Shown: positions 27,834 to 35,409 of the stretch, piece after piece
Layout: each line of letters starts with the position of its first letter
Position numbering within the stretch: the stretch's first letter is position 1
Origin: Antrihabitans stalagmiti
Lineage (GTDB): Bacteria > Actinomycetota > Actinomycetes > Mycobacteriales > Mycobacteriaceae
Assembly (NCBI RefSeq): GCF_016482825.1
Contig: NZ_JAEMNV010000005.1
Coordinates: forward strand, 32,921 to 96,920
Direction of reading: 5' to 3'
Length of the DNA stretch: 64,000 nucleotides
Translations under genes and position numbers: made by a program
The notes under the pieces: generated by a model
Told to the model about the DNA's origin: nothing
What the model saw: the letters and a program-made list of their open reading frames with translations, nothing else
The model's database searches: none

Positions 27834-28631
27834 ATGGACGCGTATCCAGGCATTTTGGTCGGGGCAGACGGAAGTTCGGATTCCGAGGTCGCGATAGAAC
27901 TGGGTGCGGCTCTCGCCGTCGGGCTCGCTGTCGGCGTCACGGTCGTGACGGTGTGGGACGGCTACACGAACGTTCCGGAACCGCAGAGTTTCGAGTGGGC
28001 ACGCGAGGCTTCCGAGACCGCGCAGGCAAAGCTGCGCTCGCTCGGCGTGACGGATGTCTCTGTACTGCAACCCACGGGAACCCCGGCGGACCAGCTGGTT
28101 GCGGTGAGTGCGGACCATCCCGATTCACTTCTGATCGTGGGTGGCGCAAGCCTCGGCAACGCGAAGGACCGCGTGCTCGGCAGCGTCGCCAACCGCCTGT
28201 CGCACCACAGCGAGTCCGACGTCTTGTTCGCCCACCACACGTTGCCTGCACGCTGGCAGTCGATCGCCCTCACCACGGATGGATCGACGACGTCACGTCA
28301 GTCGGTCAGGCGCGGAATGCAACTGGCGCACGCGATGGGGGCAACCCCGCACCTCGTCACGGTCGCGAAAGATCAGGAAGAGGGCGAACGACTGATGTCG
28401 GCGAGTATCGGTGAACTCGAGTTCGACGAGCCCGATACCGAACTCGTTCGTGACGTGCTGATCGGATTGCTGCCTGCCAAGGCACTCGTCGAGGCAGGCC
28501 CGGACTACGACTTGATGGTCATCGGCAACCGCGGCATGAGTGGGGCATCGAGGCTGCTCGGTTCGGTCGCAAACAAGGTCACACACGGCCTGGAGACGAA
28601 CCTACTGCTCGTGAACACCTCGTCGGACTGA
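27834..28631 (+). CDS. Tandem-domain universal stress protein 1
   Basis: This 265-residue protein consists of two UspA domains. Domain 1 starts YPGILVGADGSSDSEVAIE; domain 2 starts at about residue 140 (SIALTTDGSTTSRQSV) and ends with the nucleotide-binding glycine loop GNRGMSGASRLLGSV. The gap between the second Gly and the GS pair is eight residues, one fewer than the classical G-x2-G-x9-G-S/T. Tandem Usps of actinobacteria usually bind ATP and respond to hypoxia or other stress. It is divergent from DUF445 copy A and closely related to usp2 at 31991. Confidence 0.9.
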   Translation: MDAYPGILVGADGSSDSEVAIELGAALAVGLAVGVTVVTVWDGYTNVPEPQSFEWAREASETAQAKLRSLGVTDVSVLQPTGTPADQLVAVSADHPDSLLIVGGASLGNAKDRVLGSVANRLSHHSESDVLFAHHTLPARWQSIALTTDGSTTSRQSVRRGMQLAHAMGATPHLVTVAKDQEEGERLMSASIGELEFDEPDTELVRDVLIGLLPAKALVEAGPDYDLMVIGNRGMSGASRLLGSVANKVTHGLETNLLLVNTSSD

Positions 28632-28911
28632 CGTTCGGTCAGCGGTACCGCTGTCGGCCGATGCTGTGACGCTCGCCGCACGGTAGACGTTTCGCGCGGT
28701 TACATAAACTGCATCCGCGCCGATAACCCCAGCTAGAGCGCGTTTTGTGCCGCGCCGTGTTGCGCAGGTCACGCCACGGGGGGTCGATGAGAGGGCGGTC
28801 TCATTCCCCTTCCATCCGGATTGCGCGGACCCGAGACTTGGTTGCACAAGGCAATGAGCGATACGGGACAACCCCAGGTCGTTCATCCGCAATCCTGACA
28901 AAGGAGACACC

Positions 28912-29145
28912 ATGTCCTCGGTTCCAGTTCTCATCGTCGGCTACTTTTTCGGCGCCATGAGCCTCGCGTGGACCTATGCATGGCTGGTCGTCCCCGTCCT
29001 GGTGATCGCATGGTTGCTGCTGTTCGTCCCGAACGAAACCTGGTCGAGCATGCGTACCTCGATCGCCGGACTGTTCGGCGGATCGAACGCAGAGCCGGCA
29101 ACGGCCCGCGTATCCCTCGACAAGCGGGTCGCATACAGCCGCTAA
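28912..29145 (+). CDS. Small two-helix membrane protein, paralogue 1
   Basis: This 77-residue protein has two probable transmembrane helices at about residues 4-20 and 22-41 (YAWLVVPVLVIAWLLLFVP), followed by a short polar tail. AAAGGAGAC lies just before the ATG, a strong ribosome binding site. It is followed by a perfect 12-bp hairpin terminator. The protein is clearly a paralogue of the 80-residue protein at 29382: both share FVP-x2-TW-x-SMR after the second helix. I do not recognise a family. Confidence 0.8.
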   Translation: MSSVPVLIVGYFFGAMSLAWTYAWLVVPVLVIAWLLLFVPNETWSSMRTSIAGLFGGSNAEPATARVSLDKRVAYSR

Positions 29146-29161
29146 CCCGACGAGTTCTATT

Positions 29162-29196
29162 TACACCCCCGGTCCGAGACCGGGGGTGTATTTGCG
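29162..29196 (+). terminator. Strong hairpin terminator after small membrane protein 1
   Basis: TACACCCCCGGT (29162-29173) pairs perfectly with ACCGGGGGTGTA (29179-29190) around a five-base loop and is followed by TTTG. It begins 17 bases after the stop codon and should end the usp1/small-protein transcript before the second small gene. Confidence 0.85.
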
Positions 29197-29381
29197 TCCA
29201 GAGGTCGTTTCAGAAAATGGCGATTGTGCGCGCGCTCACAATGCAGGGGTGCATTGTGAATGCACTCGCTTTTACTTTCTAAAAGAGCTGTCTGCGCTGG
29301 ACAATGGCGTTGTACAGAACAAGAGCGCCCGAGCAACGATGCCGCGTTCCAATGGAAGAAATTCGCCCCTTGGAGGCAAAG

Positions 29382-29624
29382 ATGTCCGGAATTCCGATCG
29401 TAATTATCGCGTTCTTCTTCGCCGTCGTGGATTTCGCCTGGCGCAACGTGTGGCTCGTGGTGCCCGCGATGATCGCGGTCTGGCTGTTGCTGTTCGTGCC
29501 GAGCCGCACGTGGGCGAGCATGCGGGCGAGCATCGCGGCCCCGTTCCGGCGCAGGGCGAGCGCACCTCCGGTCTCGACCCCGCTGTCCGAGCAGCCTCGA
29601 CGCGAGCTCGTACACAGCAAGTAG
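29382..29624 (+). CDS. Small two-helix membrane protein, paralogue 2
   Basis: This 80-residue protein has two hydrophobic helices (IPIVIIAFFFAVVDFAW and VWLVVPAMIAVWLLLFVP) and a basic, proline-rich tail. GGAGGCAAAG precedes the ATG at 29382, so the longer open frame upstream is rejected. It shares the RTWASMRASIA motif and overall layout with the protein at 28912. The two are a tandem duplicate separated by a terminator, so each probably has its own promoter. Confidence 0.8.
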   Translation: MSGIPIVIIAFFFAVVDFAWRNVWLVVPAMIAVWLLLFVPSRTWASMRASIAAPFRRRASAPPVSTPLSEQPRRELVHSK

Positions 29625-29722
29625 CGAAGCAAGAAGGGCAACCGGGACACCTCCGCTGCTAGCTTTGGGGTTCATTCGTCGCAGCCGACATCCAGTTGCG
29701 CCGATCGGAATCCGGAGGTCGA

Positions 29723-30331
29723 GTGCCTGCCCACACTGGGTTACGACGGCTGTTGATCGCCATCGGAGCTGTCGTCGCGGCTGCCCTGGCTCTGGTCGCC
29801 GGATCCATCCTCGTCTCGGTTCCGGTCAGCGGCGTCAGCATGACGCCGACCCTGTCCGACGGCGACCGCATCGTCGTCGATCCGTGGTCCGATCCTGAAA
29901 TCGACCGTTTCGACATCGTCGTCGCAAAGTTCTCGACCAACGGCGCGCAGGTGGTCAAGCGGGTGATCGGCCTACCCGGCGATCGCGTCAAGATCGAGAA
30001 GGTAGGAATCCGCACCGGGATCGTCTCCGTCCAACCCGGCGGTATGGGCCCATGGCAGATCGTCGACAACCCGGCGTGGAACGCACGCTGGGGACCCACT
30101 GCGAGCAACTGCTGCACAGCGGCTGGGAAGATGACGAATGTCGTTACACCACAACTTGTTCCGGACGGAATGCTCTTCCTGATCGGAGACAATTTCGCCG
30201 CCTCCGACGACTCGCGCGGGCATGGCTGGGCACCGGTCGAGCTGGTACGCAACACTGCGGCCTGGCGGGTGTATCCGATCGGCGCCATCGGACGTATACC
30301 TGCCGGGGTCACGCTACGCCCGGCTACCTGA
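29723..30331 (+). CDS. Signal peptidase I (S26 family)
   Basis: This 202-residue membrane-anchored serine protease has one N-terminal transmembrane helix at about residues 8-33. The catalytic S39 is in SGVSMTPTLSDGD, the general-base K79 is in VVKRVIGLPGDRV, and the C-terminal box IGDNFAASDDSRGHG completes the Ser/Lys signature. GTG at 29723 has GGAGG five bases upstream; a TTG nine codons earlier is less likely. A Cys-Cys pair (SNCCTAAG) in the middle loop is unusual. It lies inside the DUF445/USP block, away from rplS-type housekeeping lepB contexts, so it may be a second, specialised signal peptidase. Confidence 0.88.
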   Translation: MPAHTGLRRLLIAIGAVVAAALALVAGSILVSVPVSGVSMTPTLSDGDRIVVDPWSDPEIDRFDIVVAKFSTNGAQVVKRVIGLPGDRVKIEKVGIRTGIVSVQPGGMGPWQIVDNPAWNARWGPTASNCCTAAGKMTNVVTPQLVPDGMLFLIGDNFAASDDSRGHGWAPVELVRNTAAWRVYPIGAIGRIPAGVTLRPAT

Positions 30332-30431
30332 GCAAGGCCGTAGTCGACGGGCCGCCGAGGTACGGGTGCTAGTTTGACCGCAGCCGATCTCACGGACGCT
30401 CTCGCTCCGTCGTACGTAGCAGGAGGCGCAG

Positions 30432-31718
30432 GTGCTGCACCAATACAACACACTGTTGATGGAGCTGATCACAGTGCCGTTGTTCACCGGCATCATCGGC
30501 TACATCACCAACTGGACAGGCGTGTTGATGCTGTTCAAGCCGCTGACCTTCTACGGCTTCAAAGTGCCGGGACTCAAGACGCTGTTCCCGCTGCTACCCA
30601 AGAAGATCCAGGTCCTGCCGCTGATTCGATCCGACGGCAAGATCGGCTGGCAGGGCATTGTGCCGTCGCGGGCGGACAAGATGGCCAGCCTCGCGGTCGA
30701 CAAAGGTCTTTCCAAACTGGGCGGGGTGTCGGACTTCTATCGAACGATGGATCCGGACCAGATCGCCGCCCATTTCACGACAGTTGCCGAAGCCGAAATC
30801 CGTGGCGTCGTCGAGAAGATCATCGAGCGCGAAAATCCGACGCTGTGGCGTAACCTACCGAGTCCGATCAAAGAGGCGATCCACGCCAGGATCAAGCAAC
30901 AGCTACCCGAGATCGTCGAAGCGCTGAAGGTCGAAATCGGCGAGAACATCGACGAACTCATCGACGTCAAGCTGATGGTCATCAAGCATTTCAGCCAGAA
31001 CCCACAGCTGCTCAACGACCTCTTTATGATCATGGGCCGCAAGGAACTGACGTTCATGCAGAACTTCGGCTTCTATTTCGGCGTCCCCATGGGCTTCGTG
31101 CTTGTCTTCTTCCTCGAATACGTACACCGCGAGTGGTACGTCCTGCCGGTCGGCGGCATCATCATCGGCTGGGTCGTCAACTACATCGGCATCAGCATGA
31201 TTTTCGAGCCCGTTTTCCCGAAGTGGTTCTGCCCGTGGCGCCAAGGTCTGCTGCTCAAGCGGCAGCCGGAGATCACCGTGCTGTACGCAGAGATGGTCGC
31301 CGAGAAGGTCATGACGCTGGAGAACATCGGCGACGAGCTGCTGCACGGACCGAGTGGTGACCGCACGATGGCACTGCTCGAACACACTTTGAAACCGGCG
31401 GCGGACAAAGCCGTCGGGCCCGCGCGCTTGATGGTCAAAGTGGCGATGGGCAGCAAAGAGTACGACCGCCTCAAGGACTCGATGAGCACCGAGGTCACGG
31501 CCTTCGCTCCGATGATCTACGAGGACGCGGAGTTCGGTCGCGAGCAGTCGTCGAAGATCAAGGAATTCATCGCCAAGCAGATGGCCCTGATGGGACCCGA
31601 CGACTTCGTCCAACTCCTGCGGTCTGCGATCAAACAGGACGAGTGGCTGTTGTTCGTCCACGGCGGCGTTCTCGGAGCATTCGCCGGATTCCTCCACCTG
31701 GCCATCTTCGGCGTGTAA
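30432..31718 (+). CDS. DUF445 family membrane protein, copy B
   Basis: This 428-residue paralogue of copy A has the same layout: an N-terminal membrane segment (FTGIIGYITNWTGVLMLF), GWQGIVPSRADKMAS, a central hydrophobic hairpin at about 209-257 containing GGIIIGWVVNYIG, and a C-terminal KQDEWLLFVHGGVLGAF. GTG at 30432 has AGGAGG five bases upstream. Unlike copies A and C it has no Abi-alpha partner; a terminator-like hairpin and then usp2 follow. Similarity to copy A is high along the whole length, which points to local duplication. Confidence 0.85.
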   Translation: MLHQYNTLLMELITVPLFTGIIGYITNWTGVLMLFKPLTFYGFKVPGLKTLFPLLPKKIQVLPLIRSDGKIGWQGIVPSRADKMASLAVDKGLSKLGGVSDFYRTMDPDQIAAHFTTVAEAEIRGVVEKIIERENPTLWRNLPSPIKEAIHARIKQQLPEIVEALKVEIGENIDELIDVKLMVIKHFSQNPQLLNDLFMIMGRKELTFMQNFGFYFGVPMGFVLVFFLEYVHREWYVLPVGGIIIGWVVNYIGISMIFEPVFPKWFCPWRQGLLLKRQPEITVLYAEMVAEKVMTLENIGDELLHGPSGDRTMALLEHTLKPAADKAVGPARLMVKVAMGSKEYDRLKDSMSTEVTAFAPMIYEDAEFGREQSSKIKEFIAKQMALMGPDDFVQLLRSAIKQDEWLLFVHGGVLGAFAGFLHLAIFGV

Positions 31719-31722
31719 ATTC

Positions 31723-31752
31723 GGCGCCCGATTCTTGGGCGTCCAATTTTTT
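31723..31752 (+). terminator. Terminator-like hairpin after DUF445 copy B
   Basis: GGCGCCC (31723-31729) pairs with GGGCGTC (31737-31743) with one G-U, around a seven-base loop, followed by CAATTTTTT. This is a fair rho-independent terminator four bases after the stop. Confidence 0.7.
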
Positions 31753-31990
31753 GCTGTCCAAATCGTTCGCGACTCGATTCACAAATTCTTTTCACGTCGC
31801 GACGGTGGGGTTCTACGGTTGGCGGTCGGAAGAATTGGGCGAATGCGCCCCCCGCGCCAGTGGCCCGATGGTAGCGTCATCCCCCGTCGAGCTGGGGAGA
31901 ATTACCAGCTCACAACGTCGATGACCACACGAAATACATCGAGTCGGGCCAGACTGCTGTGCCGTTCCCCGGCGTCGGAAGGATCAACAA

Positions 31991-32788
31991 ATGGAGTCAT
32001 ATCCGCGGGTGATCGTCGGAACGGACGGCTCTCCAGACGCCACCGCAGCCGTACGAATCGGGGCTTTCATCGCCAAACAACTGGCGGTGCCGCTCGAAGT
32101 GATCACCTCGTACGAAGACGACAGCAACGGACCCGACGACAAAGGCCACGACTGGGCCGTTCGTATCACCGACGACGCCGCGGCGCTCGCCCGCGAAATC
32201 GGCGCAACCGACGTAACCACCCGGCCTGCCAAGGGCGACGCCGACGACATTCTCATCGCCGCCTCGACAACCAACCCCGACGCGCTGATCGCGGTCGGGT
32301 CGGCCGGCCTCGCCAAGGCGACCAGCCGCTTGGTCGGAAGTACGTCGAACAAGCTCGCCCACCACAGCCTCGCCGACGTGCTCTACGCGCGCGAACCAGC
32401 GCCGAAGGTGTGGAATTTCGTTGCGCTTGCAACGGACGGTTCGGACACGGCAGTGAAGGCCGTCCGAAGGGGCCTCGCCCTCGCAGTCGGCATCGACGCA
32501 ACTCCGCGCCTGGTCACGGCTGCAAAGAACGTCGCGGACGGCGAGCGCACACTGGCCGAAACGGCCGAACAGGTCCAGGGCGACGCCCCCGGTGTCGAAA
32601 TCGAACGCGAGGTTTTCGAAGATCCGCAGGCAGGCAGCGCGCTGATCGCCAAAGCCTGGAAGTACGAGCTCGTCGTCATGGGCAACCGTGGGATGAGCGG
32701 CGCCTCTCGCCTGCTCGGTTCCGTCGCCAACAAGGTGACGCACGGTATCGAAACGAATCTGCTGCTGGTGAACACCACCCGCGTGTGA
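31991..32788 (+). CDS. Tandem-domain universal stress protein 2
   Basis: This 265-residue, two-UspA-domain protein is closely related to usp1 at 27834. Domain 1 begins RVIVGTDGSPDATAAV and domain 2 FVALATDGSDTAVKAV. The C-terminal loop is identical in both proteins (GNRGMSGASRLLGSV then NKVTHG, ETNLLLVN). Domain 1 has AVGSAGLAKATSRLVGS, a degenerate glycine loop. The gene sits between DUF445 copies B and C. A GC-rich hairpin follows the stop. Confidence 0.9.
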   Translation: MESYPRVIVGTDGSPDATAAVRIGAFIAKQLAVPLEVITSYEDDSNGPDDKGHDWAVRITDDAAALAREIGATDVTTRPAKGDADDILIAASTTNPDALIAVGSAGLAKATSRLVGSTSNKLAHHSLADVLYAREPAPKVWNFVALATDGSDTAVKAVRRGLALAVGIDATPRLVTAAKNVADGERTLAETAEQVQGDAPGVEIEREVFEDPQAGSALIAKAWKYELVVMGNRGMSGASRLLGSVANKVTHGIETNLLLVNTTRV

Positions 32789-32792
32789 AGAG

Positions 32793-32815
32793 ATCCGCCG
32801 CCCGATCGGCGGCGG
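32793..32815 (+). other. GC-rich hairpin after usp2
   Basis: TCCGCCGCC pairs perfectly with GGCGGCGGA around a five-base loop, five bases after the usp2 stop. It is followed by AAAA rather than T, so it is a stable 3' stem but not a canonical intrinsic terminator. Confidence 0.6.
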
Positions 32816-33016
32816 AAAACCGTTCGGCCGTCGCCATAGACGAGCCGAGATCGACAGGTGCGACCTGCCTGCGCAACTACCGGGCAATCCGGCCTGTCCT
32901 GCCCCGCTCGACCAATGTTTATGAGTCATTTCCAGGACGGCGCAGACCGCCGCAGTCCAAGATAAGTCCTACTGGCAATCGACCCAGCTGCACGTGTTCA
33001 CAAGGGAGCGTTCGTC

Positions 33017-34369
33017 TTGTCCGAGATACCTAGCAACTTGTTCAATATCCCCTGGGATGCGTTGACAGACAGCAAGTTTGTGCTCGAGATCGTCAGCATC
33101 CCAATCTTCAGCGCTATCGCGGGGCTACTGACGAACTGGACCGGAGTCTTGATGCTCTTTGCGCCGGTGAAATTTACCGGCTTCTATGTCCCCGGCCTCA
33201 AAACTTTATTCAATTTCTTTCCACGAAAAGTGCAAATTCTCCCGGTGTTCGCACCGGGAGGCATCCTCGGATTTCAAGGCTTCATACCTGCTAGAGCCGA
33301 AAAAATGGCCGCGATCTGTTGCGACAAAGCCATCCTGAAGATCGGCAATGTGAAGGACTTCTTCCAAGAACTCGATCCCGAGGCAATCGCCGAACACATC
33401 GCGGTGCTTGCAAAAGTGCAGCTGCGCGACATGGTCGACGAAGTAATGGCCACCCAGCATCCGGCGCTGTGGAAGGACTTCACACCGCAGATGCGCGAAG
33501 TGCTCTACCAGCGGGTCGACACGGAACTGCCCTCGATCACCAAGCACGCGTTCGAGTCGATCGGCGACAACGTCGACCAACTGATCGACGTCAAGTTGCT
33601 CGTCGTCGGCTACCTCCGTAAGAACCCGGGCGTCCTCAAGGACATCATCGAAGGCCTCGGTGGCCCCGAACTTCGGTTTATGGTTCGCATCGGGCTGATG
33701 GGTTTCCCACTCGGCCTTCTGCTGGCGATCTGGCTGCACTTCTACCACTACATCCCACTGATCGGGGCACTGCCGGGTTGGTTGATGGTGCTCATCGGCG
33801 CCGCAGTCATCGGTGTTCTCGTCAACATTCTGTGCATCAAGATGGTGTTCGAACCGGGCGACCCCCAGCCCCGCTACAAGTACATCTGGAAGCAGGCCAA
33901 GTTCGCCAAGCGACAGCACGAAGCCGCGGGCGACTTCGGCCACGCGATCGCCTACCAGGTGCTCACACTCCCCAACATCGCACACGAACTGCTCGAAGGC
34001 CCACGCGGCGACAAGACGCAGAAGCTGTTGCAGGCGGTCATCGGCCAGGAGATCACCCGAGTCCTCGGACCGATGAAGACCATGGTTCGAGCCGCCGTAG
34101 GCGGTAGCGAGCTGGATTCGATCCTGGAAGGTTCGCAGCGCGCAGCACTCGACTTCGCGCCGAGCGTGCTCGAAGACGTCGAGTTCGGCAAACTCCAGGC
34201 CGAGAAGCTCGACAAATTCGCGTCGCAGAAACTACGTGAACTCACCCCGGGTGAGTTCATGGAAATGTTGTACGCCGCAATCGAACAGGACGCGTGGCTG
34301 CTGTACGTGCACGGCGGTCTACTCGGTGTTGTTGTCGGTGCCGTCCACATCCTTATTTTTGGAGCCTGA
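33017..34369 (+). CDS. DUF445 family membrane protein, copy C
   Basis: This 450-residue protein is the most divergent of the three DUF445 paralogues, but keeps the landmarks: TNWTGVLMLFAPVKF after the first membrane helix (about 20-47), GFQGFIPARAEKMA, FFQELDPEAIAEHI, a longer central hydrophobic region (about 219-280), LEGPRGDKT, and the C-terminal EQDAWLLYVHGGLLGVVVG. The predicted start is TTG at 33017 with GGGAG upstream; it has a 12-residue longer N-terminus than copies A and B. It is followed after two bases by Abi-alpha copy B, so the two are translationally coupled. Confidence 0.83.
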   Translation: MSEIPSNLFNIPWDALTDSKFVLEIVSIPIFSAIAGLLTNWTGVLMLFAPVKFTGFYVPGLKTLFNFFPRKVQILPVFAPGGILGFQGFIPARAEKMAAICCDKAILKIGNVKDFFQELDPEAIAEHIAVLAKVQLRDMVDEVMATQHPALWKDFTPQMREVLYQRVDTELPSITKHAFESIGDNVDQLIDVKLLVVGYLRKNPGVLKDIIEGLGGPELRFMVRIGLMGFPLGLLLAIWLHFYHYIPLIGALPGWLMVLIGAAVIGVLVNILCIKMVFEPGDPQPRYKYIWKQAKFAKRQHEAAGDFGHAIAYQVLTLPNIAHELLEGPRGDKTQKLLQAVIGQEITRVLGPMKTMVRAAVGGSELDSILEGSQRAALDFAPSVLEDVEFGKLQAEKLDKFASQKLRELTPGEFMEMLYAAIEQDAWLLYVHGGLLGVVVGAVHILIFGA

Positions 34370-34371
34370 TC

Positions 34372-35289
34372 ATGACTCACGCTGCCCCAGAAAACGACAA
34401 AGAAATAACCGAGACCGAAGCAGCCGCCACCTCGAGCAGTGGCGGCGCCGGGCTTCTCGGCGACCTGGCAAAAACCGGTGTCTCCACCAACCCGAGCGAT
34501 GCATCCGGCCTGGCCAAGTTGGCAGGCAAGTCGCTGCTACGCGCGATGGGTGCACTGACCAAGGGCTCGATCGACACAGCCAACGAGATCGCGCACGAGA
34601 TCAGCGCTGGCGAGCCGATCACCGAGATCGTCGATCATCGTGTCGAGCAGGTGCGTTCGGCGGCGTGGAATGCCCTCGGTATGGACGACCGTGTCAGCTC
34701 GTCCGGCAAGCGCGGTGCGACGTTCAAGGATCTGAAACTGCAGGGTGACGCCCTCATCGACATGTCGTGGAACGTCGCCAACCAACCGCGGGAGGAACAT
34801 CCGGCGTTCAAACAGATCCTCGACGCGCTGGTACCGGACGAAGCACGCATCCTGCGCTTCCTCGCTGTAGCCGGTCCACAGCCTGCGATCGACGTTCGAA
34901 CCAAGACGCCGTTCAACGTCGGTTCCGAACGCTTGGCCGGCGGTATCAGCTACATCGCTGACATGGCAGGCTGTGCCTGGCCGGATCGTGATCAGCACTA
35001 CCTCGCCAACTTGAATCGTCTTGGCCTGGTTCGCTTTTCCGAAGAGCCGGTCGAGGACTACCGCCGTTACTCGTTGCTGTCGGCGCATCCGACCGCTGAC
35101 GAAGCTCACGACAAAGCCAAGAAGACGATCGACATCTACCGCAGCATCTACCTGTCACTGTTCGGCAAGCAGTTCTGCGAAGCGTGCTTCACGATGGACG
35201 GCTACGACGCGGGCGGCTGGGTCGACAGTGCCTACGAAGACAACATCGTCGGCAAGGGCAGGCGCACTTACCAGGGTAAACACCACTAG
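34372..35289 (+). CDS. Abi-alpha (DUF4393) family protein, copy B
   Basis: This 305-residue protein is encoded two bases after DUF445 copy C, with GGAG 11 bases before the ATG. It has an acidic, Ser-rich N-terminus, a GLAKLAGKSLLRAMGALTKG segment, then HPAF, VPDEARILRFLAVAGPQP and IDVRT, matching copy A. The C-terminus carries the same cysteine pair (FCEACF) and then a 30-residue extension absent from copy A. A link to abortive infection is only the family name's suggestion. Pairing with DUF445 in both copies is the strongest functional hint. Confidence 0.75.
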   Translation: MTHAAPENDKEITETEAAATSSSGGAGLLGDLAKTGVSTNPSDASGLAKLAGKSLLRAMGALTKGSIDTANEIAHEISAGEPITEIVDHRVEQVRSAAWNALGMDDRVSSSGKRGATFKDLKLQGDALIDMSWNVANQPREEHPAFKQILDALVPDEARILRFLAVAGPQPAIDVRTKTPFNVGSERLAGGISYIADMAGCAWPDRDQHYLANLNRLGLVRFSEEPVEDYRRYSLLSAHPTADEAHDKAKKTIDIYRSIYLSLFGKQFCEACFTMDGYDAGGWVDSAYEDNIVGKGRRTYQGKHH

Positions 35290-35409
35290 CCACACCGCCG
35301 ACAGGCACGCCCTCGACAACGTCCGATCGTTCGCACGTCGCGGACGGTCGGACGTTGTCGTTGTCGTCGTTGCAGAGCTTGGAGTCCGACAGTTTCGAGG
35401 TGGTGAGCA

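Noticed and set aside
27834..31990. DosR-type boxes upstream of the usp genes
   Set aside because: I looked for the GGGACT-N4-AGTCCC type palindrome upstream of both usp genes and found none.
32793..32815. Hairpin after usp2 as intrinsic terminator
   Set aside because: The stem is perfect, but it is followed by A residues rather than a T-tract, so it is listed only as a hairpin.
31735..33033. A 432-codon open frame overlapping usp2
   Set aside because: Arg-rich shadow frame of the well-supported usp2 gene in another frame; no motif.
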